From SVTX01 sp964567085 (GTDB taxonomy: Bacteria; Bacillota; Clostridia; Oscillospirales; CAG-272), in contig CAZMKU010000021.1 of assembly GCA_964567085.1 (NCBI GenBank), positions 1 through 19,519 on the forward strand: DNA of 19,519 nt, given 5' to 3'. The position numbers and the translations under genes were made by a program. The stretch's first letter is position 1. Each line of letters opens with the position of its first letter. The notes below the pieces were generated by a model. The model saw nothing but the letters and a program-made list of their open reading frames with translations, searched no databases and was not told where the DNA came from. Below are positions 1 through 7,473 of the stretch, in pieces.

Positions 1-1
1 A

Positions 2-718
2 GCGTGTGATGTTGTGAACGATAATTCAGACGGCTCGCAAACGGAGGAGACTACGGAGCCTTCAGTTTATAACGATACAGAGCAGGTGACTATGGAACCC
101 GTTTCTGCGGAAGAAAAGAGAATTGAACTTATTGCAGCCTTGGTTGGATATTTGCGCGGTCTTATGTCAGACTACGATTTGCCTGATATTGTCCCATTTC
201 ACGAGCAGGTTCAAAGAGGAAAACAGCCGTTACATTTGGAATTCTCTCCTGATAACTATTACTATATGTGCGGATATTATAACCCTACTCATGAATACGT
301 TGAGAATATGTATTCAAGCTGTTGTGTTGAGGAATATACTTGGGGTGAATTTAAAAATGTCAATGATATTCCCGATGAATATAACGGTCAAAAGTTTGTT
401 GTCGCATTTCAAATAAATAAGACATCGTTGGTAAAGGACATTTCATCAAATGCCGAGGCAGTTCCCGAGGTGGAATATTTTCAAGTATTTACTCCTGAAT
501 TTAAAAATGGATTTAACACAAATGAAAGCATTACGTTTGACAAAACGTTTCTTTTCGCGAATTCTTCAAAAAAGAGTATAGTATTTTGCCACGATCCTTT
601 ATATGAGGACGGGGCAATCGTGTCTTGTGAGAAGCGTCAAGGGGAGTATTATATCGTTGATAAGTATTATGATTTCTTAAGTCTCGACGAGTTTGTTAAA
701 AGATATATTGTATACTAA
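2..718 (+). CDS. Putative lipoprotein, N-terminus cut by the window edge
   Basis: The frame is open back to the first bases of the window, so the GTG at 14 is probably not the start. Codons 2-4 and 5-7 read Ala-Cys and are followed by an Asp-, Asn-, Ser- and Thr-rich stretch. That is the usual look of a lipobox cysteine followed by a flexible linker, so I infer a lipoprotein whose signal peptide lies upstream of the window. The mature part is about 230 residues, acidic and rich in Tyr and Phe, with alternating polar and aromatic stretches that suggest a beta-rich soluble domain. I recognise no catalytic motif and no named family. The gene ends at TAA 716-718. The next gene start, with a strong Shine-Dalgarno, follows 30 bp later and also begins like a lipoprotein signal peptide, so tandem lipoprotein genes may once have stood here. 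Confidence 0.6.
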   Translation, partial: ACDVVNDNSDGSQTEETTEPSVYNDTEQVTMEPVSAEEKRIELIAALVGYLRGLMSDYDLPDIVPFHEQVQRGKQPLHLEFSPDNYYYMCGYYNPTHEYVENMYSSCCVEEYTWGEFKNVNDIPDEYNGQKFVVAFQINKTSLVKDISSNAEAVPEVEYFQVFTPEFKNGFNTNESITFDKTFLFANSSKKSIVFCHDPLYEDGAIVSCEKRQGEYYIVDKYYDFLSLDEFVKRYIVY

Positions 719-748
719 CGGGATAAACAATATAATGGAGGTGTATTT

Positions 749-984
749 ATGAATTTAAGAAAAAAATCTATGACGTTAATTGCAGCACTGCGGGGGGATT
801 GAGTATTTGCAGGTATTGCGGTGCTCAAGTGCTATTTGGAACCCTTGACAGCATCCCCTCCGATTACCCCCACACCGAAAACGGAAGCTACATTTTGCCG
901 AACGGAATTATAGTTTTAGTTCCCGAGGACGAGGAGGCGTACCTCAACGGCACTCTTGAATTCCGAACGGGCGAATTGATGTAA
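749..984 (+). pseudogene. Broken small gene: signal-peptide start with a strong RBS, then a frame break at a G run
   Basis: A textbook GGAGGTG (737-743) precedes ATG 749. The reading MNLRKKSMTLIAAL looks like the start of a signal peptide but stops at TGA 800-802 after 17 residues. A run of six G (792-797) lies just before the stop. Adding one G would join this start to the other open frame (799-984), which begins with a CRYCG motif like the first half of a zinc ribbon and ends at TAA 982-984. The joined product would be 78 residues. The break could be a real inactivating slip, a phase-variable tract, a sequencing error, or a deletion junction between two unrelated genes. The downstream half matches nothing I can name. 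It could instead be a separate 61-aa gene starting at TTG 799, but it has no good ribosome binding site of its own. Confidence 0.45.
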
Positions 985-1007
985 AACAAATTATATATAA
1001 AAAATCC

Positions 1008-1055
1008 GCCGTGGATGGCGTGATACCCAAAGCGGAGTATCACGCCATCCACGGC
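1008..1055. repeat. Perfect palindrome, 19-bp arms with a 10-nt loop
   Basis: Positions 1008-1026 are the exact reverse complement of 1037-1055, with loop 1027-1036 between them. No T run follows the right arm, so it does not look like a plain intrinsic terminator, although it could slow or end read-through from the left. Perfect GC-rich hairpins of this size between genes are typical of dispersed REP- or MITE-like elements in bacterial genomes. Whether this one is multicopy cannot be told from one window. The flanking sequence up to about 1135 is non-coding and may belong to the same element. Confidence 0.75.
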
Positions 1056-1147
1056 AATGCTTTTATGCAAAATGGGGCGTGAATACGGGCGGGAAATTGC
1101 TATCTTATTGCGAGACGTTGATTTTTGCTCACTTTTACCTAAAAAAC

Positions 1148-1176
1148 TTGACAAACAACCATATTTATGATATTAT
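1148..1176 (+). promoter_or_regulatory. Sigma-70-type promoter for the nine-gene operon
   Basis: TTGACA at 1148-1153 is an exact -35 consensus. TATTAT at 1171-1176 is a five-of-six -10 match, and the spacer is exactly 17 bp. The surroundings are very AT-rich. Predicted transcription starts near 1183, giving a leader of about 80 nt before the ATG at 1264. I see no riboswitch fold or operator palindrome in the leader. This is the only strong promoter I see ahead of the operon. Confidence 0.75.
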
Positions 1177-1263
1177 TTTTTATATATATAAATTTATAAA
1201 TATTGACATTGTTGTTATAGATCATCAAACTACTGAAGCGCCCGAGGCGTATGGAGGTTTCGT

Positions 1264-2760
1264 ATGTCATTTTCCTTATTTTCTGTTGCCGTTTTATTGC
1301 TTGTAGCGGTATTTGTGTCATATCAGATCGCAAGGGGAATTAAGAGAGGATTTTACGAAAGCCTTATACACGTTTGCCTCGTTCTGCTATCGGTAGTTTT
1401 ATCTATTATAGCGTCAAAGCTGTTATCCGACATACTTGTCGATAGTGTTTACAATATGATTTTAAGCCTCGGGGTCTTTGATTCGATGCTGAACAATCTG
1501 CCGAGCACAAGCTCGATCATAGTCGCTTATTGCGACGCCGCGCTGACTCCGTTTGTTTTTGTTTTCGTATATCCGATAATGTCGCTGATAATAAGATTTG
1601 TGGCGTTTATTGTCAAGGGCAGGTATCTTGAACGCGACAAGACGAGCGAGAGAGTAAAGAAGGAGAGCGCGAGCTGGATAGATAAGAATCAGAAGCTCCT
1701 TACGGTCACAATAAGCGCGCTCTGCGGAATTTTCATCGCCTCGGTATTCATTTCCCCCGTTATGGGCTCGGTCAAGACGCTTGACAGAGTATTTGAGCTT
1801 GCCGAGGACATAACAGTAGATGGCAATAACGTGCTTGGCGATACTAAGGCGGAGCTTGAGGATCAGCTCGCCGTTTACAGAGACGACCCCATAGCAAACG
1901 CAGTTTATTATTGCGGCGGAAATATTATTTATTACGCCAACGCCTCGAGCGAGCTTAACGGAAATTATTTTGCTCTCGGCAGAGAGATCAAGAATACCGC
2001 GGAATATTACAATGAGATCTTATCCTCCGCAAGGCTTATGGCGAATATCGACGAGGCGACGCCCGACGAGGTGAACGAGCTTTCGAGCGTCGGTAAATAT
2101 ATAAACAAGTCCGAAAGCCTCAAATGCATCACGTCTGATTTCGTGTCTCAAACCGCGAAGGCGTGGATGGACGGCGAATCGTTCTTGGGACTCTCGAAGC
2201 CTTACGTCACATCCACGATAAACCCTGTTATCAATAAGGTTCTGTACGTTTGCTCGCAGACCGCGCCGAAATACGTTGAAAAGGATATGACGACTCTGCT
2301 TGAGCTTTATATTTTGTTTTACGAAGCCGAGCTTATCGGCGTTACGGATTACTCGGAGATGATCTCGATTATTGATAACACGGATTTTATTGAGAGAGTG
2401 GAGGACATACTTGCGAAAAATCCCAGAATGGCGGATATTTCGCTTGACTTTGACAATATGGCGCTCAATATGATCTCCACTGCGATACTCGACGGTATGT
2501 CCGAGGAGGATCTTGACAGGATAGTTACTAATATCTCGGACGTCGTAAACAATGTTGCGGATATGTCCGATGAAGATCGGATAGCGATAATCAAGGACGA
2601 GGTTTATAGGAGCATAAATAAAAACGGTCTTAAGGTTTCTTATGATATGGTCGAGGTTGCCGCAGAGCAGCTTGTGGAGGACCTTCGGACTACCACGGGC
2701 GAGATAACCTCCGACACGATCAAGAACTTCTTTGAAAAGTACAGCGTCGACGAAGAATAA
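1264..2760 (+). CDS. CvpA-like membrane protein with a large C-terminal extracytoplasmic domain
   Basis: This is the first gene of the operon, with GGAGG at 1253-1257 placed six bases before the ATG. Four membrane helices are visible at about residues 3-20, 33-53, 93-117 and 145-166. The first loop carries RGIKRGF, the Gly/Arg pattern seen at the start of CvpA (colicin V production) family proteins. The loop after helix 3 is strongly charged (Arg, Lys, Glu), so it is probably cytoplasmic, which places the last 330 residues outside. That C-terminal part is acidic, mostly helical in pattern and rich in Asp-Glu turns, and I recognise nothing in it. At 498 residues the protein is about three times the usual CvpA length. 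It probably supplies a membrane platform for the other operon products, which is inference. A CvpA-unrelated four-helix protein cannot be excluded. Confidence 0.6.
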   Translation: MSFSLFSVAVLLLVAVFVSYQIARGIKRGFYESLIHVCLVLLSVVLSIIASKLLSDILVDSVYNMILSLGVFDSMLNNLPSTSSIIVAYCDAALTPFVFVFVYPIMSLIIRFVAFIVKGRYLERDKTSERVKKESASWIDKNQKLLTVTISALCGIFIASVFISPVMGSVKTLDRVFELAEDITVDGNNVLGDTKAELEDQLAVYRDDPIANAVYYCGGNIIYYANASSELNGNYFALGREIKNTAEYYNEILSSARLMANIDEATPDEVNELSSVGKYINKSESLKCITSDFVSQTAKAWMDGESFLGLSKPYVTSTINPVINKVLYVCSQTAPKYVEKDMTTLLELYILFYEAELIGVTDYSEMISIIDNTDFIERVEDILAKNPRMADISLDFDNMALNMISTAILDGMSEEDLDRIVTNISDVVNNVADMSDEDRIAIIKDEVYRSINKNGLKVSYDMVEVAAEQLVEDLRTTTGEITSDTIKNFFEKYSVDEE

Positions 2761-2795
2761 GAGCATCCCGAATAAAAACTTATGGGAGACCTGAT

Positions 2796-3494
2796 ATGGA
2801 TGGACTAAATACAGTTATGGAAATAATTCTCAAGGGCGTGATAGCCCTCTCGGGAATATTTATGGCATATATACTCATAGCGTTTTACTTTCCGCGCTTT
2901 ATTATGAAGCCCACCTTTGCGGGCAAGAAAATTTCCGACCGCGGTTTAAAGAAATACGTGTATGAGGACGGCAGAGGTATCGTGTACGAGCCCGAGATCT
3001 GTGCGAGAAAATACGTAAAGCAGTATATGCTCTTTACAAGGGACGGCTCGAAATATCTCAAGTGCTACGTAAACGATAAGATAAACCATCTTAGCTACGA
3101 CATACTCGTGTTCAATAACAGAAATAAGCTTATTGACGTCGTAACGGTCAGCGAGCAGCTGAAATCTTCGCAGACGACGAGCTCCGTTCCGCTTGTAGCC
3201 GAGACGTCTTACGTGAGTCTCGTTGTGCGCAAGGTTGATAATATGTACGTAGACCGCAGGGTTATGGTGAAGTATTCGGACGTGTCCTGCGCGATCTGCG
3301 GTGTGCTTTCCGCCTTGTGTATCGCGATCTCGGGAGTGCTTTTGAATTCATTTCTGAGCGCGCTTTTTGCAAATTCGGATATTGAATTTTTATCGGGCAT
3401 CGGCGCTTTTGTAAAATTCCTTTTCGTCGGACTTGCTTGGGGCGCGGCCATCGCGCTTTTGTACAGATTCAAGTACAGAAAGGAGATGAACTGA
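2796..3494 (+). CDS. Small three-helix membrane protein of unknown function
   Basis: The gene has GGGAG at 2784-2788 before ATG 2796 and lies 35 bp after the CvpA-like gene. The 232-aa product has one membrane helix at about residues 9-31 and two near the C-terminus (about 163-185 and 203-223). Between them is a soluble domain (about 62-155) with alternating hydrophobic residues, like a beta sandwich. This domain contains KQYMLF, then a Lys-Tyr-Leu strand, then an Asp-Ile-Leu-Val-Phe strand, and the same order occurs in the product of the next gene. I therefore think the two are distant paralogues. It has no catalytic motif. Its place between a CvpA-like protein and the GH3/AAA+ fusion suggests a structural membrane role in the same complex. 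Confidence 0.6.
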   Translation: MDGLNTVMEIILKGVIALSGIFMAYILIAFYFPRFIMKPTFAGKKISDRGLKKYVYEDGRGIVYEPEICARKYVKQYMLFTRDGSKYLKCYVNDKINHLSYDILVFNNRNKLIDVVTVSEQLKSSQTTSSVPLVAETSYVSLVVRKVDNMYVDRRVMVKYSDVSCAICGVLSALCIAISGVLLNSFLSALFANSDIEFLSGIGAFVKFLFVGLAWGAAIALLYRFKYRKEMN

Positions 3495-3495
3495 T

Positions 3496-4059
3496 ATGTC
3501 GCAGGTGAATTACAGTATCATATCCAAGGGAGAATACGACAACGGTAAAAATCCCCCCGCAGTATATCCCAAGCAGTACGTATTTTTAAAGAACGGCAAT
3601 AAGGAGAAGTATCTGTCCCTCCGTTTTTATAACGGCCTTGAGGCGGCGGTCAGCTATATTGAATTTATTCTGTTCCAGCTTGACTCGGCGGGGAACGTGA
3701 TAAAGAAATTCCGCGTTCGCGAGGAGATATCCCGTTCGGCGAAGGGCAAGACCTTTGCTCTTGCAAACGGTATCAAGCTTTGCGACAAGTGTGTGGATTT
3801 CAAAATACAGATGGTTTGCGCGAGATGCGGAAAATATTACTATTCGCTCAAGCATAAGGGCGCGTCGGCGGTGTATCTTCAAGAAAACAGATGGAGATAC
3901 GACCCCGATAATCAGGGAAATTTCGGATATCATTCCGCAAGGTCTCAAATGCAGAAGGAGTACGGACTCGTAAAGCTCCTCGCAATTCTCGCTCTGGTGA
4001 CGGTTATTGGTATGAGCATCTATCCCATTATTAAGTACGCAATTGAGTTATTGGGGTAA
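3496..4059 (+). CDS. Small C-terminally anchored protein with two CXXC motifs
   Basis: This gene starts one base after the stop of its neighbour. Its ribosome binding site, AAGGAG at 3480-3485, lies inside the upstream gene, so translation is probably coupled. The 187-aa product has no signal peptide. It has a soluble domain of about 150 residues and one membrane helix at about 157-178, so it looks tail-anchored with the domain in the cytoplasm. KQYVFL near residue 26 and the following strands resemble the soluble domain of the previous protein. Two cysteine pairs, CDKC (96-99) and CARC (108-111), lie 8 residues apart and could hold one zinc ion. The paralogue lacks them. The function is unknown. 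Confidence 0.6.
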   Translation: MSQVNYSIISKGEYDNGKNPPAVYPKQYVFLKNGNKEKYLSLRFYNGLEAAVSYIEFILFQLDSAGNVIKKFRVREEISRSAKGKTFALANGIKLCDKCVDFKIQMVCARCGKYYYSLKHKGASAVYLQENRWRYDPDNQGNFGYHSARSQMQKEYGLVKLLAILALVTVIGMSIYPIIKYAIELLG

Positions 4060-4086
4060 AATAAAACAAGCTTCGGTGGTTTAAAA

Positions 4087-7000
4087 ATGCTTAAATATAA
4101 ACACATATTGGACAACTTGAGCATCTCTCAGAAGGTAAGGCTCCTGACTGATGCGGGCGCGCTTGAGGATATCGAGTTCAAGGCGCTTGGAATTCCCTCG
4201 GTAAAATTCGGTGATTTTAATAAATACTGTGAGAGGTCGTATCCGTCCATATTCAGCGTTGCGAACGCGTACGACAGGGAGCTTTTCTATAAGGTCGCAA
4301 AGGCGGTATTTATTGATATGAGCCGTGACGGTGTTAACTGCGCCGTGATAAAGGGCCCGAAAATCAAAATAAATCCGTACGACAATTCATATTCCGAGGA
4401 CGTCGAGCTTACGGTCGCGATGGTTGGCGAGATCCTGCGCGCGGCGGCTGATACGTCTATGGCGGCGTGCCTCACTGATTTTAACGTATCCCGTCTTGAT
4501 GCCGAATGGATGGACAAAAAGCCGAATAAAAGAATTATCCGCGATTATATTGTAAAGCCGTTTGAGAGAGTGCTCTCGTTCGGCTCGTGCATCGGTCTGT
4601 TCACGGAAAATCTTGGGGAGCAGTCGCCGTATTATTGTGTCAACGAGGAGCTTTGCCGTCTTGCGCTTGACGGAGGGCTGCGCGGCTTTAACGGATTTCT
4701 CCTGAAGGAGCGCGTGGCGGCGCATCTGACCGTTCAGGCGATCTGCGGCGGTCAGATATGCCTTGATGCCTCTGCCAACATATTAAAGGCGGCGGCAGAT
4801 AAATACCTCGCTATGAAGGACGGCATTTCCAAGGGTAAGGTTACCGTAGGAGAGCTTATAGCCGAGGAGGAATCGGGTAACGCGATCTCCGCGCGGAATA
4901 TCGATCTTGCGGTAGAAAGGCTTATTGATTTCGCCGCGGAATGTAATAAGACCCACGTTTCGCTTCTGAATACCGACGTTGACGCTCCCGAGCTTTGCGA
5001 TAGGTGCTACAGAGAAAGCACGGTTCTGCTCAAGAGCCTGAAGGACGTTCTTCCCGTGTCTCCCAAGCAGACGGTCGGCATTATCGGAGACATAATAAAT
5101 TATCCCGACGGAGAGGCTCGCTCTCTCGGGGCGGAAATATATACGGCTTACCTTGAAAGCGTCGGATACGCGGTTACAGGCTATGCCGCAGGCTACGAGC
5201 TTGGCTATGATCTGTCGAAGAGCGGAGCTTCTGCTGCCTGCGAGCTTGCCAAGAGCTCGGATAAGATAATCGTATTTTTAGGTAAGACCCGCGAGGGCGA
5301 AAAAAATATAGCAAGAACCGAGAATTTGCAGCTCGACGCAAATCAGATGCATCTTGCCGAAAGCCTTGCAAGCTATAAGCACAAGGCAATCTACGTGCTC
5401 TGCGGCAGCTATGCTCTTGACGCGGCGTTTACAAATTACGCGTCGGCGGTCATTCTCGCTTCGGGTTTAACAGAGAAGAGCGTTATGCAGGCGATAAAGG
5501 TTGCATTGGGGCTTGATAATGCCGAGGGAAAGCTTTCAAAGCCGATGTATTTTAACACGGACAGCTTTGAGAAGGGAAAAATATACAGAAAATATCACGG
5601 CGAGCTCGTGGGCGCGTTTATGGGATACAGATACGTAAATACCGCGGGACTTTGCTCGAGCTATTCCTTGGGCAGCGGTTTTGTGCCCGCGAGATTCAGA
5701 TATTCTAATTTTAAGGTTACGGATAAGAGCGTAAGCTTTAACGTAAAGAATACCTCGAAAAGACCTGCAAGCGATATAATCCAGCTTTATATCAGCGCTC
5801 AGAATTTCGGGCTCGCTTTACCCAAAAAGGAGCTTGTAGGATTTGAAAAAATAAGTCTTGCCGGCGGCGAGAGCAGATCCGTGACTATCGAGTACACCTA
5901 TTCCTTGTACGACGAAGAAAGAGGAGAATATATCCTCCCGTCAGGAGAGTATCGGCTCTGTCTCGGCTCCTCGATCGACGAAGAGCTTCTGTCCGCGAGG
6001 ATAAAAATGGGGGGCGATGAGCTTTCCTGTGAAGCGAAAGAAAAATTATCCGATTATTTGCAGTCCGAGTCAAATATTGTGTCGGACAAATATACGTTGG
6101 AGGCGAATTATAAGCTTATGAAAAAGAGTTATAGAAATATCGTTAGCGGAGCGGGCGCGATGCTGCTTGCGGTAATACTTGCGCTGTTCTCAATGGCTGC
6201 GGGTATAAATTCAATGTTTATTTATATCATTTCCGCGATCCTGCTTGGCGCGGGCGTGGTGTTCTTCGTTCTGCACGGAGTTGACGCGACGAAGCTTCTC
6301 AAGATGGAGCGCGAGAGGATCGACGCGGAGAACAAGGGACACTTTGCGGACGCGGAGAAGATCCCCGTATTTTCGGCGGAGCAGATGTTCGTAAAGGAAT
6401 TTGACGGACTTGAGCTTCAGGTCGCCGATAATAACGACGCTATAGATTATACGGATGACGAATATTTAAAGTACGTAAATAAGGAATTTAAGTTTGGAGA
6501 TCTCGTCCGTGACTTTGATCTTTTCGCAAAGGAGAAGGGATATAAGCTTGACGGGACGATGATCGCGGAAATTTTCTCCGCGCTTGCTTCCTCCCGCTTG
6601 GTTATTACAAAGATGGACGACGAGTATTATACCGCGCTCGTGACCCTTCTTTGCGAATACCTCGAGTCACCCGTTTGCATCGACAGGGTTGACGAGGGCT
6701 ATACGACCGAGGACAGCGTGCTTTACAAGACACTCGAGGATTCCACGAGAGTTAAGACGAACGCTATGAGAGGACTTGAGTACGCGCAGAAGTCCCTGCG
6801 GAATATGTTTATTATCTCGCTTACTAACGTTTCCTTTGAGAGCATTTCGGATTATTTCGTTCCGTATGCTAAATATATAAGAAATCCGCTTAGCAATATT
6901 TACGTAAATTATCAGGACGAGTACGGTGCGAATAAGCGTATAGCCATAGCAAAGAACGTTTGGTTTATGTTCAATATCGCGAGCACGGAGAAGGCTTACG

Positions 7001-7449
7001 ATATGCCCACGTATCTTGGCGAGGTCTCCGCGCTGCAGAGCATTGAATTTACAAGATGCGCTCCCGCGGGTATAAATCCCGACCTCAACAAGCTGAAATT
7101 CTATCAGTTCGAATATATGCTCGATAAATCGAGAAATCAGGCGGTCATTACGGAGGATACCTGGAAGAAGATCGACAGGCTCGAGTCTGCGATAGGCGGT
7201 GAGGATAGCCGCAGGATAACAAATAAGCTTACGGTCGGCTTTGAGAGATACGTAAACGTGTACGCGCTTTGCGGCGGGGACAGTAAAGAGGGCTTTTACA
7301 AGGCGCTCAATACAAAGCTTTTGCCTTATTTCGCCGCCGAGAGCTGTGACGTCAAGTTCATTTCCGTTATTTCCGAAGCGCTTGAGACTATATTCGGTGA
7401 GGAAAACGTACAGTCCTCACTAAGATCACTCAAGGCAAATTCCAAGTAA
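4087..7449 (+). CDS. Fusion of an inactive GH3-type protein, a membrane hairpin and an inactive AAA+ domain
   Basis: The 1120-aa product has the order of a GH3 beta-glucosidase. An N-terminal barrel (about 1-305) carries LGIPS (34-38) and YSED (102-105), followed by the alpha/beta domain (about 306-520) and a fibronectin-III-like domain (about 530-640). The GH3 active site is lost: the usual SDW nucleophile motif reads KER (207-209) and the usual KHF reads TDF (130-132). Two adjacent membrane helices (about 683-706 and 708-731) form a hairpin. With no signal peptide, both ends should be cytoplasmic. Residues 800-1110 align by eye with the AAA+ ATPases encoded just downstream: RI....NVWF (951-960), VYALCGGD (1058-1065) against VYISCGGD, and MFIISL (907-912) against MYITVL. 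Walker A is gone (Tyr848 at the lysine position) and the DEMN of Walker B reads TNVS. I infer a non-catalytic scaffold subunit. The start has a modest GGTGG at 4075-4079. Confidence 0.75.
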   Translation: MLKYKHILDNLSISQKVRLLTDAGALEDIEFKALGIPSVKFGDFNKYCERSYPSIFSVANAYDRELFYKVAKAVFIDMSRDGVNCAVIKGPKIKINPYDNSYSEDVELTVAMVGEILRAAADTSMAACLTDFNVSRLDAEWMDKKPNKRIIRDYIVKPFERVLSFGSCIGLFTENLGEQSPYYCVNEELCRLALDGGLRGFNGFLLKERVAAHLTVQAICGGQICLDASANILKAAADKYLAMKDGISKGKVTVGELIAEEESGNAISARNIDLAVERLIDFAAECNKTHVSLLNTDVDAPELCDRCYRESTVLLKSLKDVLPVSPKQTVGIIGDIINYPDGEARSLGAEIYTAYLESVGYAVTGYAAGYELGYDLSKSGASAACELAKSSDKIIVFLGKTREGEKNIARTENLQLDANQMHLAESLASYKHKAIYVLCGSYALDAAFTNYASAVILASGLTEKSVMQAIKVALGLDNAEGKLSKPMYFNTDSFEKGKIYRKYHGELVGAFMGYRYVNTAGLCSSYSLGSGFVPARFRYSNFKVTDKSVSFNVKNTSKRPASDIIQLYISAQNFGLALPKKELVGFEKISLAGGESRSVTIEYTYSLYDEERGEYILPSGEYRLCLGSSIDEELLSARIKMGGDELSCEAKEKLSDYLQSESNIVSDKYTLEANYKLMKKSYRNIVSGAGAMLLAVILALFSMAAGINSMFIYIISAILLGAGVVFFVLHGVDATKLLKMERERIDAENKGHFADAEKIPVFSAEQMFVKEFDGLELQVADNNDAIDYTDDEYLKYVNKEFKFGDLVRDFDLFAKEKGYKLDGTMIAEIFSALASSRLVITKMDDEYYTALVTLLCEYLESPVCIDRVDEGYTTEDSVLYKTLEDSTRVKTNAMRGLEYAQKSLRNMFIISLTNVSFESISDYFVPYAKYIRNPLSNIYVNYQDEYGANKRIAIAKNVWFMFNIASTEKAYDMPTYLGEVSALQSIEFTRCAPAGINPDLNKLKFYQFEYMLDKSRNQAVITEDTWKKIDRLESAIGGEDSRRITNKLTVGFERYVNVYALCGGDSKEGFYKALNTKLLPYFAAESCDVKFISVISEALETIFGEENVQSSLRSLKANSK

Positions 7450-7473
7450 TTCAGCAAATTCAGGAGACGAAAA

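Noticed and set aside
708..736. TTGTAT-17-TATAAT as a promoter for the broken gene at 749
   Set aside because: The -10 is perfect, but transcription would start at about 743 and leave out the ribosome binding site at 737-743. The -35 is also poor.
1203..1208. Second TTGACA between the operon promoter and the first gene
   Set aside because: There is no -10-like hexamer at 16-18 bp spacing.
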